Shown: piece after piece, positions 17,526 to 27,027 of the stretch
Numbering within the stretch: the first letter of the stretch is position 1
Layout of the letters: each line of letters opens with the position of its first letter
Source of the DNA: Cupriavidus basilensis
GTDB taxonomy: Bacteria > Pseudomonadota > Gammaproteobacteria > Burkholderiales > Burkholderiaceae
Assembly (NCBI RefSeq): GCF_000832305.1
Contig: NZ_CP010537.1
Span: forward strand, 3,038,001 to 3,102,000
Direction: 5' to 3'
Length of the DNA stretch: 64,000 nt
Made by a program: the position numbers and the translations under genes
Notes under the pieces: generated by a model
Database searches by the model: none
Told to the model about the DNA's origin: nothing
What the model saw: the letters and a program-made list of their open reading frames with translations, nothing else

Positions 17526-18428
17526 CTAACATCGAGCCTTGACCCTGTGCCTGGCACCAACCGACGCTGCCAGCCAGATGCCGAGCAGGACGGCAACGAA
17601 ACTGACAACAAGGCGCGTACTCACCGGTTCCTGCAGGAACAGAACGCCGCCGAGCGCCGCAACGGGCGGCACCAGTAGTTGGATGGCGGCCGCGGACATT
17701 GCCGGCAGTTTTCGGATTACCGACCCCCACACGACAAAGCCGATAGCAGATGTCACGGCGCCTGACGCCACAGCGAGGGCAACTCCGGCTACGCTCGCAT
17801 GGGCATCGCCGTTAAGCATCCAACCGAGGACGATGCAGATCGGGGTCGCGCGCAGGAAGTTTCCTGCCGTTGCCGAGAGTGGACTTGCGGATCGCCTACC
17901 TCGCAAGGTATAGATCCCCCATGCCACGCCTGCCCCAACCATCATAAGCAGGCCGGAGACTCGCGGAACGCCGACGCCGGGCGTGGTCAGGCATAACAGT
18001 CCGGCAATAGCCAGGAGATAGCCAATCAGCGCCACGCGGTGGAAGCGTTCTCCTTTGAGGAGACAGGCAACAAATATCGTCAGTTGTACCGTCCCGAACA
18101 ACACGAGCGCACCGGAACTGACGCCGAGGGATAGATACGACAATGAGAACAGGATCACGAAAATCCCCAGCGCCGTAGCCGAGATCCAGTCAGGGTCAGG
18201 ACTGGGCTGCGGAGCATACTCCGGTCTCAGCTTCGTCACGACCAGTAACGTCGCGCCTCCGGCCAGCAGTCGGATATCGGAGAAAGTCGCTGCGTCGATG
18301 CAGTAGTTGAACAGTGCGACGCGGCACAGTAGTGCGTTCGAGGCAAATGCAGCGATCGCAATCGCGCCCTGCAGGGCACAAGTTGGCGTGATTGCACTCG
18401 CGTCTGCGGGAGCCGGATAGGCATTCAT
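17526..18428 (-). CDS. EamA/DMT-family transporter
   Basis: This 300-residue protein has ten hydrophobic segments arranged as two EamA repeats, the layout of drug/metabolite transporters of the inner membrane. Typical features are LFSLSYLSLGVSSGALVLFG at the end of the first half and AAAIQLLVPPVAALGGVLFL in the second. AGGAAGGG lies directly before the ATG at 18428, which gives a clean N terminus; upstream in-frame codons are not membrane-like. Such proteins export amino acids or other small metabolites. The substrate is unknown. Confidence 0.85.
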   Translation of the reverse strand: MNAYPAPADASAITPTCALQGAIAIAAFASNALLCRVALFNYCIDAATFSDIRLLAGGATLLVVTKLRPEYAPQPSPDPDWISATALGIFVILFSLSYLSLGVSSGALVLFGTVQLTIFVACLLKGERFHRVALIGYLLAIAGLLCLTTPGVGVPRVSGLLMMVGAGVAWGIYTLRGRRSASPLSATAGNFLRATPICIVLGWMLNGDAHASVAGVALAVASGAVTSAIGFVVWGSVIRKLPAMSAAAIQLLVPPVAALGGVLFLQEPVSTRLVVSFVAVLLGIWLAASVGARHRVKARC

Positions 18429-18872
18429 CGCCCTTCCTTTCTTTAGCGTCGCAAGCCTTTGGCGGGCGCATTGTGCGACGCCCCTTGCGTCTGCTGGAGA
18501 GTAGGTGGTTCGATGACGCCCGAAAATAACCTGAATAGGTGACCGCGTGCTGGCGCCTGCGAAAGGATCAGGACGGCATCCCGCCATCCGGCACTTCACG
18601 CTGGACTGACGCAATGTCCGATCGTCGCTGTAGAGGTTGATACGCGTTGAACCGGTGACCTACCAGTTGCTTGTCTTCGGCTCGGTGTTATCTGAAATTA
18701 ACCCGTTCATGTCCGCTCATGGCTGGTCTCGGCTTTCGATCTACCTGGGAAGGCACTTGCCGGCACCAGCGGCGACCGCGTGCAGATTTCCCTTGTTGGA
18801 AAAGCCATCACGCACGCGACCGTGCGCGAAGCTTCGTGATGCCGGTCCTTATCTCGGATTGCCCGCCTGTTG
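18429..18872. other. Gene-free gap of 444 bp
   Basis: No gene, repeat or structural element with support was found between the exporter start and the end of the LexA-box gene. Open frames present on both strands lack ribosome-binding sites and family similarity. Confidence 0.5.
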
Positions 18873-19301
18873 TCAGGCAATTTCACTGGCAGCTTCGCCA
18901 GCCAACGCGACTTCCGTTTCGTCGGTCACCGTGCTTTCCGCTATCGCGTTGTCGTCTTCGGAAACCATGTCGCCCAGACCGATGACGACCGTGATATTCG
19001 GCGTCCAGTTCTTGCGGTCGGTGCTGACCTCGGCAAACGTGGTCACCGTTGCGGTGTAGCCCTGCCCTCTGAGGTCGTCGGCTAGCCGTTGCGCGCGCGG
19101 TTCCAGCGCTGCTTGCGGATTGTCTTCGTTGATGTCGAGTACTAGTCTGGTCTCGAATTCTTCCTTGCCCCTCTGGATTGCCGTTTGCATTGTCTTGAGT
19201 TGCTTGTTCGCGAGCGCGACGAGCTTGCTGTATCTGGACTCTTCCTGGCTGGCGCGCAATGCCTTGGCGGCGTTGATGATTTCGGTGCGGTCCACAAACA
19301 T
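18873..19301 (-). CDS. Uncharacterised protein behind a LexA-type box
   Basis: I do not recognise this 142-residue soluble protein. It begins MFVDRTEIINAAKALRASQE, has a helical N-terminal half (LVALANKQLKTMQTAIQRGK), a strand-rich middle (TRLVLDINED, GYTATVTTF) and an acidic alanine-rich tail. AAAGG precedes the ATG at 19301 with good spacing. Eighty-six bases upstream lies a perfect CTGT-N8-ACAG palindrome, the known consensus for the SOS repressor LexA, so expression is probably induced by DNA damage. It has no co-oriented neighbours and no sign of belonging to the known translesion cassette. Confidence 0.65.
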   Translation of the reverse strand: MFVDRTEIINAAKALRASQEESRYSKLVALANKQLKTMQTAIQRGKEEFETRLVLDINEDNPQAALEPRAQRLADDLRGQGYTATVTTFAEVSTDRKNWTPNITVVIGLGDMVSEDDNAIAESTVTDETEVALAGEAASEIA

Positions 19302-19387
19302 AATTGCCTTTCGAGGTGAAGGAGAGAAAGCGCAGGCGCCACACGGGCCTGACTTCAGGAGCCAGCTTTTCTGGGATGTGACGACAA

Positions 19388-19403
19388 CTGTATAAATATA
19401 CAG
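19388..19403. promoter_or_regulatory. LexA (SOS) box
   Basis: CTGTATAAATATACAG is a perfect 16-bp match to CTGT-N8-ACAG with a fully symmetric AT-rich core, flanked by A and T to give an 18-bp palindrome. It lies 86 bp upstream of the minus-strand gene starting at 19301 and overlaps the only AT-rich promoter-like stretch there. A second inverted repeat, TTGCCGG-CTAA-CCGGCAA at 19407-19424, lies just beyond. Confidence 0.75.
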
Positions 19404-19718
19404 TGTTTGCCGGCTAACCGGCAAGGAGTAAAGGGGGAAAGTCCCTGACAGCGGAAGATCTACCTCTCCTGGCTCCGGCTGAGGCTGGGTAGCTTGTAGG
19501 TGCCGGTTCAGGCCGTTGTGCAAGGTCAGCCGTAGGGGAGCACCGGCTGCTCAAGTCCAAACGCCATGACGACCAAGTTGAGAGGAGCCGACCGGCGCCT
19601 TACGACCCATCGCGGAAGTTCGCTCTTTTCAGAAGCAGACATTCAATGAATTCGCCGGCCCGCGCAACTTCATGCGCAGGCCCACCGGCATGATGGGTTG
19701 GATCTCTGGGAGGCACTC

Positions 19719-20192
19719 TCATTGGTGCTCATACAGAAGCAATGGGACTGGAGACCCAGCATCTAAGGTGCCAACAAAGTGACGAAGTAATTCAACTCGC
19801 TGGTTGGTCAATATCGTTCTGCACGAATAGATCAACCCTGAAACCATTGATCCCCCATCGGCTGATGACGCATCAAGGTCGCAATCAGCATTGCGGAATT
19901 GCTCCCACGCTTTCTGAGATCGCTTGAAGTATGCGAGGCGGACCTTGTCCGAGCTGAGAGCCTGATCGACTTCCTTCGCGATGCTGCGAAGTTCTTTCAG
20001 AGAGTTGCGATAGGAGGACCACTCACATATCGCAATTGAGATTTCATCTCTCTGGCAGTCGCGCAAAGCTTCATTGATCTCGGATTGCGAGGCGCCATAT
20101 GGAGCCTCTTGGTCGCGAACTTGATACGAGAACGCTGGACTGGCGAGGGCTAGACATAGTACCGACGTGGATAGTAGGCGAGCGGCATTCAT
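19719..20192 (-). CDS. Secreted LprI/DUF1311-like protein
   Basis: This 157-residue protein has an N-terminal signal peptide (LLSTSVLCLALASPAFS) and then a mature domain with the cysteine and aromatic pattern of the LprI (DUF1311) family. That includes INEALRDCQRD, ICEWSSYRN, WEQFRNADCDLDA and IYSCRTILTNQRVELL. LprI proteins inhibit lysozyme in mycobacteria, but the family is diverse. The start at 20192 places the signal peptide at the N terminus. It stands alone, divergent from the cysteine desulfurase fusion. The gap 19302-19718 holds the LexA box and no other gene. Confidence 0.65.
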   Translation of the reverse strand: MNAARLLSTSVLCLALASPAFSYQVRDQEAPYGASQSEINEALRDCQRDEISIAICEWSSYRNSLKELRSIAKEVDQALSSDKVRLAYFKRSQKAWEQFRNADCDLDASSADGGSMVSGLIYSCRTILTNQRVELLRHFVGTLDAGSPVPLLLYEHQ

Positions 20193-20475
20193 CTGAGAGG
20201 CTAATAGAGCAGCGTAGACAGCGGCGCATCTGAACACTAACAGAAATCCACCCGTGGATGTCTGCTATGGATGACAAAAGTCGAAGGGCCGTTCCTGGCC
20301 GGGCTCGGTCCTTAGCAATCTAGGCGGAGCCTTGCCGACGCCAGAGGCGACTTGCGATCCTTCCGAGTCAGTCGGCGGCCTCACTGCGAATGGCCGGTCT
20401 TGCCCGCTACGGTTATTAAGTCAGCCCGTGCGGCCAGGCAGCGTACGCGAAAATATTCTACATAGTACGCATTCA

Positions 20476-20492
20476 GTAGCATTGAATGCTAC
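20476..20492. promoter_or_regulatory. 17-bp palindrome upstream of the desulfurase fusion
   Basis: GTAGCATT-G-AATGCTAC is a perfect inverted repeat 80 bp before the gene starting at 20572. Two related half-sites lie nearby: TACGCATTCAG at 20466 and GTAGCATTT near 20544. The cluster looks like an operator for a dimeric repressor. The gap 20193-20571 contains nothing else I can support. Confidence 0.45.
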
Positions 20493-20571
20493 GCACTCCC
20501 CTCTCGGTTATGGATTTTGGAAGCAACTTTCAGTGCGTTCGTCGTAGCATTTCTACCCTTCTGAAGGATGA

Positions 20572-22080
20572 ATGATGAGCACGGACACTCTGCGGTACTT
20601 CGATTACGCTGCAACCACACCGGCGGACCCTCGTGTCATGGAGGCGATGTTCGGCTGCTTGGGGGCCGCCGGCGTCTTCGGAAACCCTGCATCGAACTCC
20701 CACGCTGCGGGGCTGAAGGCAAGGGATGTGGTCGAGGAGGCTCGCGCCCAGGTGGCCGCTCTCATTGGTGCAGAGCCATCCGAGATTGTCTGGACGTCCG
20801 GTGCGACAGAGTCGAACAACCTAGCGCTCAAGGGTTTTTTCGACCACGAGCCGACGCGCCGCCATTTGGTTACCAGCAAGCTTGAGCACAAGGCAATTCT
20901 GGACACCGCGTCGCACCTTGAGCGACTTGACGTTTCCGTTTCCTACCTCTTGCCGAATCCAGCCGGCGAGATTTCGCCGGCCGCTGTTAAAGCGGCCTGC
21001 AGCAATCAGACGGGCCTCGTTTCGTTGATGATGGTGAACAACGAGATCGGCACCCTCACCAATATTGCTGAGATCTCGCAAATTGTTCACGCCGCTGGCG
21101 CTCTGCTTCACGTGGACGCGGCGCAGGCTGCTGGCAAGACCGCGATTGACGTAAAGGCGATGGGTATAGACCTGCTGTCGATGTCGGCACACAAGTTCTA
21201 TGGCCCGAAAGGCATCGGCGCGCTCTATGTGAGTCGCGAAGTGGCACCGCGTATTGCCTGCCAGATGCACGGCGGCGGACATGAGCAGGGGCTGCGATCT
21301 GGCACCCTTGCCACGCACCAGATTGTCGGCATGGGAACGGCTTGCGAACTGGCGCGTACTGAAATGGCGTCGGACAACGAGCGCATCGCGCAACTGAGCG
21401 AGCGCTTGCTGAGTGGTGTGCGCGCGTCAGGCGCCGTCACGCAGAACGCCAGTTCCGCGGCCCGCATTCCGCACACACTTAGTCTGACCGTGGAACTGCC
21501 CAATTTCCTCCCGTCCATGTTGACCGACGATCTGGCCATCTCCTCAACGTCTGCCTGCAATTCGGCGGCCGGCAAACCGTCTCACGTGCTGACTTGCGTC
21601 GGCCTGGATGAAGATTCCGCGGAGCGCACAGTCCGTCTGAGCCTTGGACGCTTTACAACGTTGGCAGACGTGGATTTTGCAGTCGACTGCTTCCGCAAAG
21701 CCATAGAGCGCTGCATGGAAGTGGGCACGGGCCGACAGGACATGCTGATCAAGCAGCTCTCGAACGACGTGAGCGTGGCGCCACAGTTAAGCGGAGCCGA
21801 CGTACGGGCGGCGCATGCGGTCGGGTTCCTTTCCATCGTCTGCAACCGGCACGATGGAGAGGCTGCCGGCCAGGTCCAGTTCGCGAAAATCGCGGAGGTG
21901 GCCAGTTCGCTTGGCATGGCCGCGCACTACCTGCCCGTAAAATCGGGGGGTGTCACCGTCGAAGCTGCAGCAGCCTTCGGTTTACTCATGGCGGAGCTGC
22001 CGAAGCCCATACTTGCGTACTGCCGTACGGGAACCCGTTCGGAGACGCTGTGGAATATGGCATGCACCCGGCAAGGGTGA
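20572..22080 (+). CDS. Cysteine desulfurase fused to a DUF442 domain
   Basis: This 502-residue protein joins two sulfur-related domains. Residues 8-385 form an IscS/NifS-type class V aminotransferase with the PLP lysine at Lys208 (MSAHKFYGPKG) and the active-site Cys329 (SSTSACNSAAGKPSHVL). Residues 395-502 form a DUF442 (TIGR01244-like) domain with the active loop YCRTGTRS, Cys484 to Arg489, similar to rhodanese loops. The desulfurase should take sulfur from cysteine and could hand it to Cys484 in the same chain. AAGGATGA precedes two adjacent ATG codons, either of which may be used. No iron-sulfur assembly genes are nearby. Confidence 0.82.
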   Translation: MMSTDTLRYFDYAATTPADPRVMEAMFGCLGAAGVFGNPASNSHAAGLKARDVVEEARAQVAALIGAEPSEIVWTSGATESNNLALKGFFDHEPTRRHLVTSKLEHKAILDTASHLERLDVSVSYLLPNPAGEISPAAVKAACSNQTGLVSLMMVNNEIGTLTNIAEISQIVHAAGALLHVDAAQAAGKTAIDVKAMGIDLLSMSAHKFYGPKGIGALYVSREVAPRIACQMHGGGHEQGLRSGTLATHQIVGMGTACELARTEMASDNERIAQLSERLLSGVRASGAVTQNASSAARIPHTLSLTVELPNFLPSMLTDDLAISSTSACNSAAGKPSHVLTCVGLDEDSAERTVRLSLGRFTTLADVDFAVDCFRKAIERCMEVGTGRQDMLIKQLSNDVSVAPQLSGADVRAAHAVGFLSIVCNRHDGEAAGQVQFAKIAEVASSLGMAAHYLPVKSGGVTVEAAAAFGLLMAELPKPILAYCRTGTRSETLWNMACTRQG

Positions 22081-22533
22081 CGGGGCGGTCGGCACTGAAG
22101 GACTACGCGACGGGGCGTGCGCGGGCTGACGTCCAATCCTCGGCGTTGGGCCTACGATCCTGCGGAGGGTAAGCAAAACCCATAGGCCTTCTCGCCCGCC
22201 GAATCTGGGTAGGACATCAACCCGGCGCTGGCGCGACACAAGCGCCCGCAGCATGTTGGTATTCAGTCGGTGACGAAGTACCGCCTGGACCGCAAGTCGT
22301 CGGTGGCTGTCCGGAGGGCATTCGAGGGTCTCCGCTCGACCCGTTGCCGTCGTTCGGCCCAGTGGCACCTCGACGGCAGCTTGCAAGGCACAACGGCCAT
22401 TCGCTCGATCACATTGGCCGGCAGGTCCTCGGCCAAAGCTGCCGGTTGCGAGCCGAACTCAATGCGCTCCGCATGGCCGCATCTATGGATGCAGCACCTA
22501 CCGCCAAGTGCTGGCCGCTATCCGGTTGCCTGA
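22081..22533. other. Gene-free gap of 453 bp
   Basis: No gene is supported here. Short open frames on both strands have neither ribosome-binding sites nor recognisable sequence, and no repeat matching others in the window was found. Confidence 0.45.
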
Positions 22534-22947
22534 CTATCGCAGGAGGAACGCAATATCGTCGACGCTGACCTGCGTGATCGGCAGGCCCTTGCGACGCTGG
22601 AGCTGGAAATGCTGCTGCACCCGCCTGCGTTGCGCCGAAAAGATTGCCTGATCTATTGGGGCGCCGATACGAGCGTAGTGTTCCACCAGCAGCTTGTAGG
22701 CTCGGCGCCTGATCTGCAAGGCCTCAGTTTCAGCTCGCAGCCGCTTCCATTCGGCTGGACTCGTATCCATAGCGTGTTGGAGTTCCTCCAACGTGCGGGT
22801 GTGAAGGTCACGATAGATGTCGCGCTCAGCTTCTGCCTTGTGCAACTCTTCCCGCATCGTGCGAATCTTTTGCTGCAACTTCAGGCTCTGACTAACAGCC
22901 TGCTGCATGCGGCCGGTACCTTCCAACGCGCTACTGGCTATCGCCAT
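22534..22947 (-). CDS. Coiled-coil protein of unknown function
   Basis: This protein of about 137 residues is highly charged and helical. A probable coiled coil runs from about residue 15 to 80 (QQKIRTMREELHKAEAERDI, RDLHTRTLEELQ). A basic C-terminal part follows (FSAQRRRVQQHFQLQRRKGL). I chose the ATG at 22947 because GGAAGAG lies just upstream; an earlier ATG at 23025 would add 26 residues but has no visible ribosome-binding site. No family is recognised and no neighbour shares its strand. Confidence 0.5.
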   Translation of the reverse strand: MAIASSALEGTGRMQQAVSQSLKLQQKIRTMREELHKAEAERDIYRDLHTRTLEELQHAMDTSPAEWKRLRAETEALQIRRRAYKLLVEHYARIGAPIDQAIFSAQRRRVQQHFQLQRRKGLPITQVSVDDIAFLLR

Positions 22948-23480
22948 TGTGCTCTTCCAAAAACCCGACTCTGCCGACCCGGAATCCGACGACCAACTGC
23001 TCACGACTTTTCTTAGCGTTTTCATGTTGATGACATCATGATATGGTTCCCGATTCTTAGCCACCCCGCGCACAGCACCGGTAAAGCTTAGAGATAGATA
23101 TATCGGCAGCGAAGTCAAAGCCCTTTAGATACCGAGAGTAGATCAATGCGAGGCCGACGCCATATCGGTCAAAAGTATGTTTCAGGAGCGAACGGCTAAC
23201 CAGTGGGCATCTAGCGTCAGTTGCGTCGCGTTCCGAGCAACGGCACCTCACCGTCGAAGGTTTCTCCAGGCATAAGACGGCACCCGCACGCCCGATTTCA
23301 GCCAGCGGTCCCCGACCGACTACATTGAACGGCTGCTTCTGGCTGGGAACGCCCGTAGCCTCTGCCAAGCCGAACGGCAGGGAATCGGACTCGGCCGTCC
23401 GACGGTGTAAGGGCGGCCGGCAGAAGCCGGATGCTCATGGGACATTCGAGTGGCCGGAGCGGCCCGTTAGTCAATGCCTC

Positions 23481-23559
23481 AAAATGGCCGTGAACGGCCG
23501 CCTGTGGCCGATTATCGAACGGAGTGACCTACCCCATGTCGGGCGACCGGTACCGACCC
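23481..23559. repeat. Dispersed repeat R1, copy a
   Basis: About 80 bp, with a core GTGACCTACCCC(G/A)TGTCGGGCG, recur at 25990-26068 and in part at 27028-27103, all in the same orientation. This copy lies in a gene-free stretch 22948-23923 of about 980 bp. The only other thing seen there is a loose fragment GGAATGTCTGCTTCCG near 23740, a motif common in spacers of this bacterial group. Confidence 0.7.
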
Positions 23560-23923
23560 ATTCCGGCCGTTCGCACCTGGCGCGCCCAACTACCGATCAA
23601 CGGCGGCCAAAGCCGTCGTACATAGGCTTGACTTCCTAGCCTATCCGGAGGGTCCGCTTTGAAGAGCCCCGAAATGCCCTTTTCGGCCAGGGGCGCACGT
23701 TATGACAGGAACAGAATTGATTGGAAGGGTTCGCGCTTGGAATGTCTGCTTCCGCACCGATGCTGATCTGAATACCGCGCATGTTGCCCCTTAGTCGGTT
23801 GATGATCTTGCAGATGCAATTTGTATAAGGTGCGAGGCTCGGTTAAAAGTAGAGCGATGGCGTGTATATGTAGCGCTCGGCCACTAATGTGAAAAAATAA
23901 GCCATTTGAGCGAAGGGATGAAA

Positions 23924-25060
23924 ATGATTAAGCGGATTATTATCTTGCTTGGAATCCTTGCCATATTAGCCACGGAGAACGGTGCGTGGGCAGGGGCCAT
24001 TGAAAGCGATAAATCGAGACTTCTCGGAATGCTATTGGCTAGCCAATATACTCAATTGGATCGTGAGATGAGCGAAACTCAGCGAGCGTACGAACGCGGC
24101 ACGATTGGTGATGAGCAATTGTTGGCGGCTTTTCGTTCATTCTATATCACGGACCGCACCGTGGAGCCGAAACTCATTGAGTGGATTGAAAAATACCCAA
24201 AGTCATATGCGGCTCGCTTAGCAAGAGGAATTTATTATAAATACGTTGGATTTGAGGCTCGTGGCGATAATTTTACGGACAAAACGAGCGACGAGCAATT
24301 TACAGGGATGGATGCCAATTTTAAAAAATCCATACAAGATTTACTGGACTCCGCGAATCTAACCGATAAGCCGATTCTCAGTTACCTGCACGCAATGGAT
24401 ATCGGAAAGAACTATGGCCTAATAAGAATGAATCGAAGACTACTTGATTTGGCCAATGAGAAAGCTCCTAGGAATTTCATTGTTAGGAGGAAGTACTTGT
24501 TCACGCTCCAGGCGAGATGGGGTGGCAGTGCCGAGGAGATGTCGAGCTTTGTCAGGGAATGTAAAGGCGCGGGCTTGCCCGTCGAGAAAGTACGGGAACT
24601 TGACGCGGCAGTTACTGCTGACGTCGCGTGGAAACTAGAATGGGAACACGACTACGTGGGCGCGCAGCGGAAATACGAGGAAGCGCTGGCAGTATTGCCG
24701 GATGATCCTGACATTATCAGTCGGATTAGCTGGGTACTGATCCGGCAAGGTAAATACAGCGCGGCGGTGCCACATTTATCGAGGCTGCTGGAAATCAAGC
24801 CAAATAATACATACGCTCTCGCAAACAGGGGCGTTTGTTATGCGCAATTGAAGCGGCTTGATAGTGCGTTGGTGGATTACATGAAGGCGGCAAACCTTGG
24901 CGATGCATTCTCACAGAACGAGATCGGGACGTTCTATTGGCACGGGATTACCGTGCCACGGGATAAGGCGTTGGCAATTCAATGGTTCCGCAAATCTGCG
25001 CAGCAGGGCAATGATGCGGCGAAGCGAAATCTCAAGGAGGCACTGGCGTCTGGCCTCTAA
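23924..25060 (+). CDS. Secreted TPR/Sel1-repeat protein
   Basis: This protein of about 378 residues starts with a signal peptide (IIILLGILAILATENGAWAG). The first half has a DUF4034-like helical pattern. From about residue 215, TPR-like repeats appear (YEEALAVLPDDPDIISRISW, LSRLLEIKPNNTYALANRGV), and a Sel1-type repeat closes the protein (AFSQNEIGTFYWHGITVPRD). The start at 23924 fits AAGGG six bases upstream. The sequence is clearly richer in A and T than its surroundings, suggesting recent transfer. Such proteins act as scaffolds in the periplasm, but no partner can be named. Confidence 0.75.
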   Translation: MIKRIIILLGILAILATENGAWAGAIESDKSRLLGMLLASQYTQLDREMSETQRAYERGTIGDEQLLAAFRSFYITDRTVEPKLIEWIEKYPKSYAARLARGIYYKYVGFEARGDNFTDKTSDEQFTGMDANFKKSIQDLLDSANLTDKPILSYLHAMDIGKNYGLIRMNRRLLDLANEKAPRNFIVRRKYLFTLQARWGGSAEEMSSFVRECKGAGLPVEKVRELDAAVTADVAWKLEWEHDYVGAQRKYEEALAVLPDDPDIISRISWVLIRQGKYSAAVPHLSRLLEIKPNNTYALANRGVCYAQLKRLDSALVDYMKAANLGDAFSQNEIGTFYWHGITVPRDKALAIQWFRKSAQQGNDAAKRNLKEALASGL

Positions 25061-25216
25061 TTGCGCCGAACCGGCCTGTAATGGCGATTTTGGAGGGCGT
25101 GAGAGAGTGTCCTGCGGCTCCGGCGACGAGTGCCACGAGAAGAAGGCCGATCCTAGCATCGGCTGCGTAACTAGACCCAAAGGCTGATACCCCCCCGGGT
25201 ACGTAGGAGGCGTCTC

Positions 25217-25678
25217 ATGAAGAAGGTGCTGATGGTTCTCGGAGGTACGCTCCTCGCTATTGCAGTCGCAGCCGCGGTGGGGATTTCGATTCTTGCAGTC
25301 AAAGGCAGCGCACTGGATAAAGAAAGTCAGGAGTTCGCGAATGAGTCCATACTTGCAGTTGTCTCCGGCTGGGATGCCGACAAGTTGATAAGTCGTGCAA
25401 GCCCCGAGTTCATGTCGGCCACAAATGGTAGAGACCTGGGGAAACTTTTTGGCTGGTTCCGAATGCTTGGCAAGCTCAAGGAGTACAAGGGATGCAAAGG
25501 GCATGCGACTATTTCCGTCACCTCCCAGCAAGGGAAGGTCATCACGGCTGCCTACACTGGGCGTGGAGACTTCGAGAGAGGCCCCGCGGAGATTAACATC
25601 ACGCTAATCAAGCGTGGGGACAGGTGGCAGATTCTTGGGTTTCGAATCAATTCAAAATTATTGTTCGAACAAACATAA
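25217..25678 (+). CDS. Membrane-anchored small protein, NTF2/DUF4019-like
   Basis: This 153-residue protein has one N-terminal membrane helix (VLMVLGGTLLAIAVAAAVGISI) and a periplasmic domain with a helix-then-strand order. It contains ASPEFMSATNGRDLGKLFGW and the strand pair ITAAYTGRGDF and INITLIKRGDRWQILGFRIN. That ending resembles small NTF2-like or DUF4019 domains, but I am not certain. GGAGG precedes the start at ideal distance. It lies 156 bp after the TPR protein on the same strand and may be co-transcribed with it. Confidence 0.6.
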   Translation: MKKVLMVLGGTLLAIAVAAAVGISILAVKGSALDKESQEFANESILAVVSGWDADKLISRASPEFMSATNGRDLGKLFGWFRMLGKLKEYKGCKGHATISVTSQQGKVITAAYTGRGDFERGPAEINITLIKRGDRWQILGFRINSKLLFEQT

Positions 25679-25989
25679 TGGAGTATTTTGCTACACCGAC
25701 GGATTATTACTCCGGCACATCAACTGAGCGGGTAATGAAAAGTACAGGAGAAACTGCGCGATAGAACCGCGTCCTGAACAGGAACGTTGAATATTTGCCT
25801 TAGAAAGGCTCGACGACCACTTTGAGTCGAGAGTACTCATTCGTGTAGCTGGGAAGCGGACATTCCGCCACTCACCTTTCGAAAAAGGGGAGCGGCCGGT
25901 TCGACCGATGAGCGGCGTCCGGCCTCTGCCCGCCGAAGGTCCGGTTCGGCCCAACTTCGGGGGTTAAAGCGAGCCTGCGCGAACGGCCG

Positions 25990-26068
25990 AAAATGGCCGT
26001 GAACGGCCGCCCGCGGCCGATTATCGAACAGGGTGACCTACCCCGTGTCGGGCGGCCGGTACTCGACC
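25990..26068. repeat. Dispersed repeat R1, copy b
   Basis: This is a close copy of 23481-23559, sharing AAAATGGCCGTGAACGGCCG and the following 55 bp with few differences. It lies in the gene-free gap 25679-26285, where I see only a second short spacer-type motif, AAGCGGACATTCC, near 25855. Confidence 0.7.
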
Positions 26069-26285
26069 CCTACCGGCGTCGCCGGGCCCCGATGGCAATA
26101 GCCGATGTTGGCGGGAAGCCGGTCAACTGGATGGTCCGCCAGGAAAGACCTCCATCTTTCCTCCGATGGATACACGCTGAGTTGTCGATGAATCGGGTAT
26201 TCCAAAATCCGCGCAAATCGGTAATCTGCGAGGTTTCAGTGAACGAAAAGGCCTCGCTGCCTGAATGCAACCATTTGGATCCTCG

Positions 26286-26855
26286 ATGACTGAGCCTCGT
26301 CTGACATTCCTTGACCAGAATGAATGGGAAAACTGGTTGGCGCAAAACGGCGGTACCTCGACCGGGATATGGCTGCGCCTTGCCAAAAAGGGCGCCGGGC
26401 AGTCAACCTTGACTTATGAACGGGCGCTGGAAAGTGCCCTTTGTCATGGCTGGATCGATGGTCAAAAACAGACTGAAAGTGAAGAATACTGGTTGCAACG
26501 CTTCACTCGACGCGCCGCAAAAAGTATCTGGTCCAAGCTCAACAAAGACCGGGCCGAAGCGCTGATCGCCGCAGGCAGAATGCTGCCTTCGGGCATGCGA
26601 GAAATCGAGAAGGCCAAAGAGGATGGCCGCTGGGAGGCTGCCTATACGTCGGCCAGCAACTCGGCCGTGCCGGACGACCTGCAAGCCGCACTGGATGCCA
26701 ATCCCAAGGCCAGCGCCTTCTTTGCGACGCTGAACGGCCGAAACCGCTACGCCATCCTGTTTCGGATACAGAATGCCAAAAAGCCCGCAACACGGGGACG
26801 CAAGATCGAGGAGTTCATCGGCATGCTCAATCGCGGCGAAACCATTTATCCCTAG
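26286..26855 (+). CDS. YdeI/OmpD-associated family protein
   Basis: This 189-residue cytoplasmic protein matches the YdeI family. Typical features are GTSTGIWLRLAKKGAG, YERALESALCHGWIDGQKQ and the arginine-rich RFTRRAAKSIWSKLNKDRAE. The C-terminal half holds NAKKPATRGRKIEEFIGML. YdeI proteins have been linked to resistance to antimicrobial peptides, but the mechanism is unclear. The start at 26286 gives the usual N terminus; an in-frame ATG 21 bp upstream is possible. It has no co-oriented partners. Confidence 0.85.
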   Translation: MTEPRLTFLDQNEWENWLAQNGGTSTGIWLRLAKKGAGQSTLTYERALESALCHGWIDGQKQTESEEYWLQRFTRRAAKSIWSKLNKDRAEALIAAGRMLPSGMREIEKAKEDGRWEAAYTSASNSAVPDDLQAALDANPKASAFFATLNGRNRYAILFRIQNAKKPATRGRKIEEFIGMLNRGETIYP

Positions 26856-27027
26856 ACCAGGGGGTTCGACAGCCGACGAAAGTCGCCGGACGATGCGGCG
26901 TTCAAGGCGAGCAACCCGCAGCGCTCTCCACGCCTCGGCGCTGGCGAGCGTCGATCAATGCTGGCTTACCCCTTTGGCCGCTATTCGCGCGTGACCGGCC
27001 GCGACGAAAATCCGGCTGAGCGTCGGA

